Position numbers and translations under genes: made by a program. Shown here piece by piece: positions 54,972 to 63,557 of a DNA stretch of 64,000 nucleotides (the stretch's first letter is position 1; every line of letters starts with the position of its first letter). Under the pieces are notes generated by a model. It was not told where the DNA came from and searched no databases. It saw nothing but the letters and a program-made list of their open reading frames with translations. The stretch comes from Quisquiliibacterium transsilvanicum (lineage in GTDB: Bacteria > Pseudomonadota > Gammaproteobacteria > Burkholderiales > Burkholderiaceae_E): NCBI RefSeq assembly GCF_014202215.1, contig NZ_JACHGB010000005.1, positions 1 to 64,000 on the forward strand. Direction: 5' to 3'.

Positions 54972-55065
54972 GCGCAAAATGGAGCATGTTCAGAAAGGGC
55001 TGTTCGTATGCACTTATGAACGTGTATGATTCGTTGCACGTGCTTATGAACAGCACATTTTGCGC
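54972..55065 (+). promoter_or_regulatory. Complex promoter/operator of the unknown four-gene module
   Basis: Outer inverted arms GCGCAAAATG (54972-54981) and CATTTTGCGC (55056-55065) flank a 74-base AT-richer core. Inside are two direct copies of CTTATGAAC (55013-55021 and 55043-55051, 30 bases apart). The first is half of an imperfect palindrome GTTCGTATG-CA-CTTATGAAC (55002-55021). A good -10, TATGAT (55025-55030), follows directly, so binding at the palindrome would block the -35 region. Confidence 0.6.
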
Positions 55066-55079
55066 ATTTCGAGAGAGCC

Positions 55080-56420
55080 ATGCCGACTACCAACACCGCC
55101 TTCCCGACCCTTCAGCAAGTCCGCAACGACCTCGTGCTGCACCTGTACTCGTTCGCCTATGCCCAGGAACTCGTCGTCCGACGTGACGCGCCCCAGCGCC
55201 TGCTCGGCGTCTCCGATGATGGCCTGCCTTCCTGGCCGCGCTACGAGGAGTTCGACCTGCGCCCCTTCGTGTTCGCCCAAGACCTTGAGCGCATCTACCA
55301 GTACGCGTTCTACGGCCAGTTGACCGGTCCCATCGACGATGACGCCGAGAACGGGAACTTGGGCCGACTCGGCGCCTTCGTGGACATGACATGTGCCGGT
55401 GATGTCCAGCCGCTCCTGGAGGAACTGCAGGGCATCTTCGACGGCGATGAGCCGCACGAGAAGGCGCTGGGCCTCCAGGAGATGGTCCGCCGCGCCCGTG
55501 CGCGTTATGCGCTCGGCGCGTACTCCGAGCTCGATCTCGAAGACCTCGCGCTGCTGGCCAACGTTTCGCTGCGCACGGTACGCAACGCCCAGCACGCCTC
55601 AGGTGAATCGCGCCTGGCGACGATCCAGTCCAGGATGGCCGGCAAATCGGTGGTCGTCAGCGCAAAGGAGGCTGCCCGCTGGTTGCGAGGCCGTCAGAAC
55701 TTCCAACCCACCGTCTGGGTCGGCAGCCGCGAAAGTACGCCCGCCTCGCTGGCCCCCAATGAGCTGCAGCCGTTCATACGCGCCAACTTGGCAGAGGAGT
55801 ATCCGGCGGTAGGCCGCTCTGAAGTCCTCGAGTCCCTCGGGATCAAGCAAGCCCCAGCCGATCGGTTCGGCATCCAGCGCGACACCGCCTCGAGGTACCT
55901 GGATGTGCCGCGCGAGCGCCTCGACGAGATTCTCGACGGTGACGTCATGAGCATCACCGATGACGAGTGCGACAAGCTGTCGATCGGCTTGGCGGTGGAC
56001 CGGAAATGGTTGGCCGCGCAGATCGACCGCGCGAGGGCGCAATCTGCCGACCATCCCGCCCCACTGGCGTTGCCCGTCTCCGGACTGGACCTCGAGGCCC
56101 TGACGCTGGACGTGGTGCTGCACGAGGCGGGCATTCGCAACGGCTACCTCGACATCGAGCGGCGCTACGCCGACCAGTTCTTCCCGCCGGATGTCTACGG
56201 CGCGCGCGGTGAGGGCGAGCACGGCGTCCCGGTCGAGCTGCATCACGACCAGGGCGGCGAACCGTGGCGCACGGATCTGCGCGTCAAGAGCAAGGCCCTC
56301 GTGAGTCCGCGTCGGAGATTCGTCGGCTACTTCACCTCACATAAGGCCAAGGCCGGCGACGTCGTGCGCTTCAAGCGCATTGGCGAGCGCAGCTACCAGC
56401 TCGAGTTCCTGTCCCGCTGA
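55080..56420 (+). CDS. Large HTH/B3-like protein of unknown function
   Basis: A 446-residue cytosolic protein not recognised as a named family. Residues 151-175 (ELDLEDLALLANVSLRTVRN) look like a helix-turn-helix, and 265-300 suggest a second one (DTASRYLDVPRERLDEIL). Residues 336-446 (GYLDIERRYADQFFPPDVYG, then GYFTSHKAKAGDVVRFKRIG) resemble B3-like pseudobarrels of restriction enzymes. GAGAGAG precedes the ATG. It heads a four-gene unit and is probably DNA-binding. Domain assignments are by eye and are inferences. Confidence 0.6.
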   Translation: MPTTNTAFPTLQQVRNDLVLHLYSFAYAQELVVRRDAPQRLLGVSDDGLPSWPRYEEFDLRPFVFAQDLERIYQYAFYGQLTGPIDDDAENGNLGRLGAFVDMTCAGDVQPLLEELQGIFDGDEPHEKALGLQEMVRRARARYALGAYSELDLEDLALLANVSLRTVRNAQHASGESRLATIQSRMAGKSVVVSAKEAARWLRGRQNFQPTVWVGSRESTPASLAPNELQPFIRANLAEEYPAVGRSEVLESLGIKQAPADRFGIQRDTASRYLDVPRERLDEILDGDVMSITDDECDKLSIGLAVDRKWLAAQIDRARAQSADHPAPLALPVSGLDLEALTLDVVLHEAGIRNGYLDIERRYADQFFPPDVYGARGEGEHGVPVELHHDQGGEPWRTDLRVKSKALVSPRRRFVGYFTSHKAKAGDVVRFKRIGERSYQLEFLSR

Positions 56421-56471
56421 AGTCGAATCGCGGCCGCCGGGACGGGGCCGCCAACCAGGAGAAGAACGACG

Positions 56472-56879
56472 ATGCAAACGACGATGACCGTTTCGCGTTT
56501 CGTGACCGCCGCCATCCAGGCCTCGGGCAAGACCCAGGCCCTGATCGCCCGGGAGGCCGGATTCGATCGGCCGCGCGCGCTCTCAGCGATCAAGCACGGC
56601 CGCGCCCAGTTGCCCCTGGGCAAGATCGGAGGGCTTGCGAAGTCGCTCGGCTGTGACCCGATCGAGCTCACCCGGCTGTGCATGAGCGAGTACTTCCCCG
56701 AGACCTGGGACGCGATCGCCCCCTATCTGGACGACGCATTCACCGCCGATGAGTTGGCCTTGATCCGAAACATGCGCCGCTTCGTAGGCACCCCGTACCT
56801 GACCGCCCTGAACCCGCGTGCCCAGAAGTGCCTGAACGAGTTCTTCGCCGCTGCCCGCACCTCTTCTGTCGTCCACTAA
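56472..56879 (+). CDS. XRE-like HTH protein
   Basis: A 135-residue protein. Residues 8-60 (SRFVTAAIQASGKTQALIAR, then GRAQLPLGKIGGLAKSLG) fit a lambda-repressor-like HTH. The C-terminal half (EYFPETWDAIAPYLDDAF and ALNPRAQKCLNEFF) is helical. CAGGAGAAG precedes the ATG, 51 bases after the large protein. Likely a local regulator. Confidence 0.75.
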   Translation: MQTTMTVSRFVTAAIQASGKTQALIAREAGFDRPRALSAIKHGRAQLPLGKIGGLAKSLGCDPIELTRLCMSEYFPETWDAIAPYLDDAFTADELALIRNMRRFVGTPYLTALNPRAQKCLNEFFAAARTSSVVH

Positions 56880-56895
56880 GCCAGGAACGCCCGAC

Positions 56896-57168
56896 ATGAA
56901 CATGACCACGCATGCCACCGTCCGCTGCCAGCAACGGGCGATTCCCCCGATCCTCGTAGACCTGCTGCTGCAGTTCGGCTCGCAGGAATCCGCACCCGGT
57001 AACGCGCGCAAGGTGTTCTTCGACAAGGCCGCTCGGCGGCGCGTGAAGGCCTATGCCGGTCCGCTGGCTCGGGCGCTCGACGAGCACCTTGACGTCTACG
57101 CGATCGTCGCCGGCGACGACACGATCGTGACCGCCGGGCACAGGACCGAGCCCATCCGCAGGAACTGA
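56896..57168 (+). CDS. Small basic protein (DUF4258-like)
   Basis: A 90-residue basic protein. ATVRCQQRAIPPILVDLLLQFG recalls the DUF4258/BrnT-like motif H-A-x4-R-x-QRGI. A Lys/Arg-rich middle (RKVFFDKAARRRVKAYAG) and a strand DVYAIVAGDDTIVTAGHR follow, the pattern of small RNase-like toxins. It begins 16 bases after the XRE-like gene, as in toxin-antitoxin pairs. Toxin nature is inferred. Confidence 0.6.
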   Translation: MNMTTHATVRCQQRAIPPILVDLLLQFGSQESAPGNARKVFFDKAARRRVKAYAGPLARALDEHLDVYAIVAGDDTIVTAGHRTEPIRRN

Positions 57169-57208
57169 ACTGCTTATCGCAACGCCCGATCGGGCAAGGA
57201 GACACACA

Positions 57209-57721
57209 ATCGACACTCGAGCCGTCTTTCGCGACCCCGCAATCCTCGGACTGCACCCGACGATCCGCCTGACACGGGCCCTGGACCATACGTTCTACTA
57301 TCGGCACATGCACAAGCGCCTGATCGATTTCGATGTGATCGACGCGCACCGCTGGCAGCGCATTGCCGGACCCCTCGTCTACATGGTCACCGAGGCCGAC
57401 GGCACACTTCGCTACATCGGTCGGCACCTGAGGGGCAATGCGCTTCATGGGCGCTGGCTGCGCCATGGCGTCGTGCATCACCAGGAAGGCTCGCGCAACC
57501 GGTACATCGGCCACCTCGACAGAGGAGCCGGTCCACTCACGGTCTGGTCAGCCAACACGCTCGAGTTGCGCCCCTACGTGCGTCTCGAAGGCAGCCCCTC
57601 GGAAGAGAAGATCGCCTGTGGACTGGAGGCGCTATGGGTCGCGCGCTGGAGGACGCAGCTCTGGAATGTGACAAAGCCGCGGCGCGTTCCAGGAGTGCTC
57701 GATGTCCTTTCCGGGACCTGA
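57209..57721 (+). CDS. GIY-YIG-like protein with a non-canonical ATC start
   Basis: GPLVYMVTEADGTLRYIGRH fits a GIY-YIG core (Y-x10-YIG), with later R (GRWLRHG), E in SEEKIACGLEALW and a final LWN matching the catalytic order. The frame is open far upstream of its first ATG (57308). A perfect AAGGAG lies seven bases before ATC 57209, giving 170 residues; from the ATG it would be 137. It follows the small basic gene by 40 bases. Confidence 0.55.
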   Translation: MDTRAVFRDPAILGLHPTIRLTRALDHTFYYRHMHKRLIDFDVIDAHRWQRIAGPLVYMVTEADGTLRYIGRHLRGNALHGRWLRHGVVHHQEGSRNRYIGHLDRGAGPLTVWSANTLELRPYVRLEGSPSEEKIACGLEALWVARWRTQLWNVTKPRRVPGVLDVLSGT

Positions 57722-57792
57722 ATGCAGGGGGTATCGAAGGACGATGCGGTCGGCCATCGCTGGTACACGAGCCAGTTCAAGACCGAGAACGC

Positions 57793-57978
57793 TGTCAGCG
57801 ACCGGCATATACCGGCGCTCCGAAGGTCGCTCCGGCACCGAAAAAATCCGCCGATCGCGCCTCGAAAACTGCGGCAAAACGACCCACTGAATCAACCCAT
57901 TCGGGACGCTTCACGGCAACCGCCACACTGGCCGGTATATGCCGACTCCGCCTGGCCGATTTATGCCGGCTGCTGACA
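57793..57978. mobile_element. 186-bp mini-element with 25-bp terminal inverted repeats (MITE-like)
   Basis: The left end begins TGTCAGCGACCGGCATA (57793 onward). The right end, read on the minus strand from 57978, begins TGTCAGCAGCCGGCATA. The two 25-bp ends agree at about 20 positions. The right end carries a second tandem copy (57928-57946, 24-bp spacing), like IS21-family multiple terminal repeats. No open frame lies inside and no clear target duplication was found. It supplies the stop that truncates hipA. Confidence 0.6.
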
Positions 57979-58183
57979 GGAAGCGCTCGCCCGGGATGAA
58001 CGGCAAGCCGACGGGGTCGATCGACCACGCCAGCCCCGCCCTGACATAGCTCGGCGCGTACTGGAACACCCCGTTGGGGATATCCGCCACATCGGGGGGC
58101 GCCTCGTATCGACCGACCGTGACCCACTCATGCGAATCGGGGCGCTGCAGGTAGACGTAGAAGCGCTCAGAAGTCGTCGTCAT
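57911..58183 (-). pseudogene. hipA: Truncated HipA N-terminal domain
   Basis: About 90 residues. FYVYLQRPDSHEWVTVGRY and GVFQYAPSYVRAGLAWSIDP match the HipA N-subdomain. The last 18 codons (GINRPGGVGIYRPVW) are encoded by the mini-element repeats, which supply the TGA. The kinase core (about 350 residues) is lost, so no toxin activity is expected. The ATG overlaps the end of hipB by 17 bases. Confidence 0.8.
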
Positions 58184-58493
58184 GGGCCCGCCCGCCTGCG
58201 TGAACGACGCGCTTGCCCTCGGTTTCCTGCCAGAAGCGTTGCGGAGGCACAGGCGCCACCACATCCAGGATGCCGAGAACGAGGAACGCGCGCAGGTAGT
58301 TGCCGGTCGAAGCGCCCGCGTCGCCGCGCTCCAGCCGCTGCAGGGTGGCGCGAGAGATGTTCATCCGCTCCGCAAGCTGGAGAGTGGTGATGCGCTGGGT
58401 GATGCGCTGCGCGCGGATGCAGCGGCCCCACACCCTCAGCCGCTCTTCGACTAGGGAGGGCATCGCGCCTTCCGGGGTCAGCTTCTTTGGCAT
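58167..58493 (-). CDS. hipB: HipB-like XRE antitoxin/regulator
   Basis: A 108-residue protein. VWGRCIRAQRITQRITTLQLAERMNISRATLQRLERGDAG (in parts, about 21-61) is an XRE helix-turn-helix like HipB. It seems intact although its toxin partner is truncated, so it may persist as a repressor of its own promoter and of the divergent restriction gene 92 bases away. Confidence 0.82.
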   Translation of the reverse strand: MPKKLTPEGAMPSLVEERLRVWGRCIRAQRITQRITTLQLAERMNISRATLQRLERGDAGASTGNYLRAFLVLGILDVVAPVPPQRFWQETEGKRVVHAGGRAHDDDF

Positions 58494-58502
58494 TTTCGTT
58501 GA

Positions 58503-58587
58503 CTCATAGATTTTGCATTGAATCTCGCAACGCCTGATTTATGAACCAATCCTAGACATTGAAAAGCTCATAGACAAGTCATTGAAT
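58503..58587. repeat. Direct repeat CTCATAGA-n5-CATTGAAT in the hipB/restriction gap
   Basis: Two perfect copies lie at 58503-58523 and 58567-58587, 64 bases apart. An extra CATTGAA lies at 58557. The second copy runs into the ATG of the chimeric restriction gene. They may be HipB operators or traces of the recombination that created the truncated gene. Confidence 0.6.
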
Positions 58588-61174
58588 GGACTTCCGGCTC
58601 ATCTATGCGTCGTCTCGGGACCGCGTCGAGCATGTGCTGTTCGCGCTCAAGCACGAGGGCAACCGGGCCGAGATTCTGTTTGTCGACGGCGCAGCCGAGC
58701 GCTTCCACAAACGCGACGGCAAGGGCCGCACCACGCTCACCGGCTGGCAGGAGCTGCTGGAGACGGTGCGCGCCCGCCACGCCGGAGAGGCTGCCACGCT
58801 GGTAAGCCCCGCGGACATCGCCGCAAACGACTTCCAGCTGATGGTGTCGCGCTATGCGCGCTCGCAGTTGACCGATGCGGTCGATGCGGCGCTGCGGGCG
58901 GGCGAGGTGGTGCGCCTGGAGGAGCTGGTCGAGTTCATCCGGCCAGTGCCGATCAGCGCGGCGGATGCTGAGGTGAACAACCCGACGCAAGCGCTGGAGG
59001 TCGGGGTCGCCGACCTGCCGGAGTTCGGCTACATCCGCGAGCCGCAAAAGCGCGTGCAGCTAGCGTCGCTGCGCAATGAGCTGCAGCCGCTGGACATCCT
59101 GATTGCGGTGAAGGGCATGTCCACCGGGGAGGAGGGCGATGTCACGGCCTACCCGACCCCGGACGAGCTCTGGGCCAAGACCTTCGCCGAGGCGAACGCC
59201 TGGCGTGACCGCTTTGCCGCCATCCCGTTCGAGGACAAGGGCGGCGCCTGGGAAAGTCGCTACTACCAGGAAATCGCGATCCGGCGCGTGCTGGAGGCCA
59301 TCAGCGAGGGCCGCGACCGGCTGCTTCTGACCCTGGCCACCGGCACGGGCAAGACCGCGATCGCCTTCCAGATCGCATGGAAGCTCTATCACAGCCGGTG
59401 GAATGTGGCCGACTGGAAGAGCGGCGCCGCGCCATCGCGCCGGCCGCGCATTCTGTTCCTGGCCGACCGCAACATCCTCGCCGATCAGGCCTACAACGCC
59501 TTCTCGGCCTTCCCCGAGGACGCGCTCGTGCGCATCGAGCCGGGCGAGATCCGAAGGCAAGGCCGGGTGCCCAAGAACGGCAGCGTCTTCTTCACCATTT
59601 TCCAGACCTTCATGAGCGGCCCGGGGGACTCTCCGTACTTCGGCGACTACCCCCCGGACTTCTTTGACTTCATCGTCATCGACGAGTGCCACCGCGGCGG
59701 CGCCAACGACGAGGGCCAGTGGCGCGCGATCCTCAACTACTTCGCGCCGGCGGTGCAGCTCGGCCTGACGGCTACGCCCAAGCGCAAGGCCAACGCCGAC
59801 ACCTATACGTACTTCGGCGAACCGGTCTACACCTACTCGCTCAAGGACGGCATCAACGACGGCTTCCTGACCCCCTTCAAGGTCAAGCAGATCGCGAGCA
59901 CGATCGACGACTACACCTACACCCCCGATGACGCCGTGATCGCGGGCGAGGTGGTGCAGGGCAAGCGCTATGTCGAGAGCGAATTCAACCGGGTCATCGT
60001 CATCCCCGAGCGCGAGGCCTACCGGGTCAAGCTGCTCATGGGGATGATCGACCAGCGCGAGAAGACGCTGGTCTTCTGCGCAACGCAGGAGCACGCCCTG
60101 TTGATGCGTGACCTCATCAACCAGGTGAAGACGAGCACGGACCCGAACTACTGTGTGCGCGTCACCGCAGACGATGGCGCCATCGGCGACCGGTTCCTGC
60201 GCGACTTTCAGGACAATGAAAAGACCATCCCGACGATCCTGACGACCTCGCAGAAGCTCTCAACCGGCGTCGACGCGCGCAACGTACGCAACATCGTGCT
60301 CATGCGCCCGGTGAACTCGATGATCGAGTTCAAGCAGATCATCGGCCGTGGCACCCGGCTCTATGACGGGAAGGACTACTTCACGATCTACGACTTCGTG
60401 AAGGCCCACCACCACTTCGCCGATCCGGAGTGGGATGGCGAGCCGCAGGAGCCGGAGCCGCCTCGCGCCCCCCCCGAGCCGCGGCCCGAAGAGCCTGATC
60501 CGGAAGACCCTGGCCCGCTGCCCGAGCCGGAGCCGCCGCGCGTGAAGACCATGGTCAAGCTCGCGGACGGCAAGGCCCGGTCGATTCAGAGCATGACCGC
60601 AACGACCTTCTGGAGCGCCGACGGGCGCCCGATGTCGGCGGCCCAGTTCCTGGAGACGTTGTTCGGCACGCTGCCGGAGTTCTTCAAAGATGAGGACGAG
60701 TTGCGGCGGCTCTGGGGCGAGCCGGAAACCCGCAAGAAGCTACTGCATGACTTGGCCGACCGTGGCTTCGGCAAGGAGCCGTTGGCGGAGATGCAGAGAA
60801 TCATCGACGCGGAGAAGAGCGACCTGTTCGACGTGCTGGCGTACGTAGCCTTTGCCAGCGCGCCGCTCTCCCGCGAGGACCGCGCCGAGGCGGCACGCCA
60901 GGCCTCAGCAGCCGAGCTGACCGACAAACAGCGCGCTTTCCTCGACTTCGTGCTGGCGCAGTACGTCGATCAGGGTGTGTATGAACTCGGCCAGGAGAAG
61001 CTGGCGCCACTGCTGCGGCTCAGATATCGCGCCCTTCCCGATGCGTTCGCTGAGCTAGGCAAGGCCGAGGACGTTCGGACGGTCTTCGTGGGTTTCCAGA
61101 AGCACTTATATCGAATTCCGAGCAGTCAAGTGTTTGTCACTTCGGGAAGTCAAGGCGGCGGCGGTGCCCCCTGA
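58586..61174 (+). CDS. Chimeric type I restriction protein (HsdM tail + HsdS start + HsdR motor)
   Basis: An 862-residue single frame. Residues 1-95 resemble an HsdM C-terminus (LFVDGAAERF, PADIAANDFQLMVSRY). Residues 105-177 resemble an HsdS start (LEELVEFIRPVPIS, ADLPEFGYI, QPLDILIAVKG). From 178 on it is HsdR (PTPDELWAKTF, Walker A ATGTGKT 251-257, DECH 366-369, QIIGRGTRLYDGKDY) with a Pro/Glu linker (about 617-650) and EcoEI-type C-domain. The HsdR nuclease domain and the rest of HsdM and HsdS are missing, so it should not cut or methylate. A TGA directly precedes the ATG. Confidence 0.8.
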   Translation: MDFRLIYASSRDRVEHVLFALKHEGNRAEILFVDGAAERFHKRDGKGRTTLTGWQELLETVRARHAGEAATLVSPADIAANDFQLMVSRYARSQLTDAVDAALRAGEVVRLEELVEFIRPVPISAADAEVNNPTQALEVGVADLPEFGYIREPQKRVQLASLRNELQPLDILIAVKGMSTGEEGDVTAYPTPDELWAKTFAEANAWRDRFAAIPFEDKGGAWESRYYQEIAIRRVLEAISEGRDRLLLTLATGTGKTAIAFQIAWKLYHSRWNVADWKSGAAPSRRPRILFLADRNILADQAYNAFSAFPEDALVRIEPGEIRRQGRVPKNGSVFFTIFQTFMSGPGDSPYFGDYPPDFFDFIVIDECHRGGANDEGQWRAILNYFAPAVQLGLTATPKRKANADTYTYFGEPVYTYSLKDGINDGFLTPFKVKQIASTIDDYTYTPDDAVIAGEVVQGKRYVESEFNRVIVIPEREAYRVKLLMGMIDQREKTLVFCATQEHALLMRDLINQVKTSTDPNYCVRVTADDGAIGDRFLRDFQDNEKTIPTILTTSQKLSTGVDARNVRNIVLMRPVNSMIEFKQIIGRGTRLYDGKDYFTIYDFVKAHHHFADPEWDGEPQEPEPPRAPPEPRPEEPDPEDPGPLPEPEPPRVKTMVKLADGKARSIQSMTATTFWSADGRPMSAAQFLETLFGTLPEFFKDEDELRRLWGEPETRKKLLHDLADRGFGKEPLAEMQRIIDAEKSDLFDVLAYVAFASAPLSREDRAEAARQASAAELTDKQRAFLDFVLAQYVDQGVYELGQEKLAPLLRLRYRALPDAFAELGKAEDVRTVFVGFQKHLYRIPSSQVFVTSGSQGGGGAP

Positions 61175-61408
61175 ACCTACTCAAGTTCGGATACCCGTAT
61201 ACATCGTTGACAGAGCACTGGCCCCTCGACCCGCCGGCCCCGCCGACGCCTCATCCCATGGCGCGCGGCCCCCTGCCAAACGGACCCCGTTCCACCCGCC
61301 CAGCCCCGGCGCCCCACCCCGATCGGTTAGTCTTCCACCCGCCGCCGCGCCCTGCCCCACCCCGGCACGGGCCCGGCCCCCTTTCACCAACCCCCTCTGG
61401 AGAATTCG
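61175..61408. other. Gap between the restriction remnant and fadB
   Basis: 234 bases. A TTGACA at 61207-61212 has no matching -10. The rest is Pro/Pro-codon-like GC-rich sequence without a recognisable gene. It probably marks the right edge of the islet and holds the fadB leader (CTGGAGAATTC before the ATG). Confidence 0.5.
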
Positions 61409-63454
61409 ATGAGCGAAGTCGGAACCTACGACGTGGTCGATGGCATCGGTGTCATCACCGTCGACAACCCCCCGGTCAATGCGCTGGGCGTGAAGACCCG
61501 CGTGGCCCTGGACGAAGGGTTCCGCAAGTTCGCCGACGATCCGTCGGTCAAGGCCATCGTGCTGACCTGCGGCGGGCGCACCTTCTTCGCGGGCGCGGAC
61601 ATCTCGGAGTTCGGCAAGCCGCCGCAGGGCCCGAACCTGCACGAGGTGATGGCGCTGGTCGAGAACCTGAAGAAGCCGGTGGTGGCCGCGATCCACGGCA
61701 CGGCGCTGGGCGGCGGCTTCGAAGTGGCGCTGGTGTGCCACTACCGCATCGCGGTGCCCTCGGCCAAGGTGGGCCTGCCCGAGGTGGCGCTGGGCCTGCT
61801 GCCGGGCGCCGGCGGCACGCAGCGTCTGCCGCGCATCGTGGGCCCGGAGGCGGCGCTGGACATCATGACCGGCGGCAAGCCGGTGGGTGCCAAGAAGGCG
61901 CTCGAGGTGGGCATGATCGACGCGCTGGCCACTGAGGGCCAGCTGCGTGAGGACGGCATCGCCTTCGCGCGCAAGCTGCTGATGGAGGCCAAGCCGCTGC
62001 AGCGCGTGCGTGACCGCGAGGACAAGATCGCGGACTTCCGCGGCAAGCCGGAGTTCTTCGACGGCTACCTGGCGCGCAACGCCAGGGCCTTCCGCGGCCT
62101 GAAGGCGCCGGTCAACATCACGCGCGCCGTTCAGGCGGCCGTGGACCTGCCCTTCGACGAAGGCATGAAGCGTGAACGCGAGCTCTTCCTGGAGCTGGTG
62201 TCGGGTCCGCAGAGCGCGGCGCTGCGCTACTACTTCTTCGCTGAGCGCCAGGCCGCCAAGATTCCGGACGTGCCGGCGGACACGCCGAAGCTGCCCATCA
62301 GGAAGGTGGGCGTGATCGGCGCCGGCACGATGGGCGGCGGCATCACGATGAACTTCCTGAACGTGGGCATCCCGGTCACGCTGGTCGAGACCACCCAGGA
62401 GGCGCTGGACCGCGGCCTGAAGGTGATCCGCCGCAACTACGAGGGCTCGGCCGCCAAGGGCCGGATGACGCAGCAGCAGGTGGAAGAGCGCATGGCGCTG
62501 ATCACCCCGGCGCTGTCGATGGACGCGCTGGCCAACGTGGACCTGGTCATCGAGGCGGTGTTCGAGGAAATGGGCCTGAAGAAGGAGATCTTCGGCAAGC
62601 TCGACAAGATCGTCCGCCAGGGCGCCATCCTCGCGTCCAACACCTCCTTCCTCGACATCGACGAGATCGCGTCGGCCACCTCGCGCCCCGAGTGGGTGGT
62701 GGGCCTGCACTTCTTCTCGCCGGCCAACGTGATGCGCCTGCTCGAGGTGGTGCGCGGCGCCAAGACCTCGAAGGAAGTGATCGCCACGTCGATGGACCTG
62801 GGCAAGACCATCGGCAAGGTGTCGGTGCTGGCGGGCGTGTGCTTCGGCTTCATCGCCAACCGCGTGATGTCCAAGCGCTCGCTGGCGGCCAACGAGCTGG
62901 TGCTGCGCGGCCCGACGCCGCAGCAGATCGACAAGGCGCTGTTCGACTACGGATTCGCGATGGGTCCGTTCGCGATGACCGACCTGGTGGGCCTGGACGT
63001 GATCGGCCGCGGCTCGGGCGAGCGCACGCTCAACGGCGACCTGGTGGCGCTGGACCGCCTGGGCCAGAAGAAGAACGGCGGCTACTACGACTACGACGAG
63101 AAGCGCAAAGCCTCGCCGAGCCCGGTGGCCGCCAAGGTCATCGAGGACTTCGCGGCCTACAAGGGCATCGAGCGCGGCCTGACGCTGAGCGACGAGGAGA
63201 TCGTCGGCCGCCTGCTGTTCCCGGTGGTCAACGAAGGCGTGAAGCTGCTCGAGGAAGGCATCGCCCTGCGCGCCAGCGACATCGACGTGGCCCTGATCCT
63301 GGGCTACAACTGGCCGGCCTTCACCGGCGGCCCGATGCACTGGGCCGACAGCGTGGGCCTGCAGAAGGTGGTCGACAGCCTGCGCTCGATGGGCATCGAG
63401 CCGGCGAAGACGCTGGTGGAGCGTGCGCAGCAGGGGGGTGCGCTGGCGAAGTAA
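61409..63454 (+). CDS. fadB: Bifunctional enoyl-CoA hydratase/3-hydroxyacyl-CoA dehydrogenase
   Basis: A 681-residue enzyme of beta-oxidation. The crotonase domain (1-190) has oxyanion [11 protein letters not shown] and [16 protein letters not shown] plus [19 protein letters not shown]. The dehydrogenase domain (about 295-640) has the NAD motif [25 protein letters not shown], and HFFSPANVM with catalytic His. Shorter than E. coli FadB (729), as in FadB-like PaaZ-independent forms of betaproteobacteria. Confidence 0.93.
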   Translation: MSEVGTYDVVDGIGVITVDNPPVNALGVKTRVALDEGFRKFADDPSVKAIVLTCGGRTFFAGADISEFGKPPQGPNLHEVMALVENLKKPVVAAIHGTALGGGFEVALVCHYRIAVPSAKVGLPEVALGLLPGAGGTQRLPRIVGPEAALDIMTGGKPVGAKKALEVGMIDALATEGQLREDGIAFARKLLMEAKPLQRVRDREDKIADFRGKPEFFDGYLARNARAFRGLKAPVNITRAVQAAVDLPFDEGMKRERELFLELVSGPQSAALRYYFFAERQAAKIPDVPADTPKLPIRKVGVIGAGTMGGGITMNFLNVGIPVTLVETTQEALDRGLKVIRRNYEGSAAKGRMTQQQVEERMALITPALSMDALANVDLVIEAVFEEMGLKKEIFGKLDKIVRQGAILASNTSFLDIDEIASATSRPEWVVGLHFFSPANVMRLLEVVRGAKTSKEVIATSMDLGKTIGKVSVLAGVCFGFIANRVMSKRSLAANELVLRGPTPQQIDKALFDYGFAMGPFAMTDLVGLDVIGRGSGERTLNGDLVALDRLGQKKNGGYYDYDEKRKASPSPVAAKVIEDFAAYKGIERGLTLSDEEIVGRLLFPVVNEGVKLLEEGIALRASDIDVALILGYNWPAFTGGPMHWADSVGLQKVVDSLRSMGIEPAKTLVERAQQGGALAK

Positions 63455-63557
63455 GGAGCCGGGTCGCGGGTGGGCGTGCCGGCGGCGCGCTCATCCCGTC
63501 GGCGAGCGCTTCGACAATCCGGGGACCGGTCGGCAGTTGCGGGTGCGCAAACCGCAG

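Noticed and set aside
57632-57999. Short plus- and minus-strand open frames around 57.6-58.0 kb
   Set aside because: They run through the inverted-repeat mini-element in both directions and show no coding character.
61207-61212. TTGACA upstream of fadB as a promoter
   Set aside because: The spacing region has no AT-rich -10 at all, so it cannot be supported.
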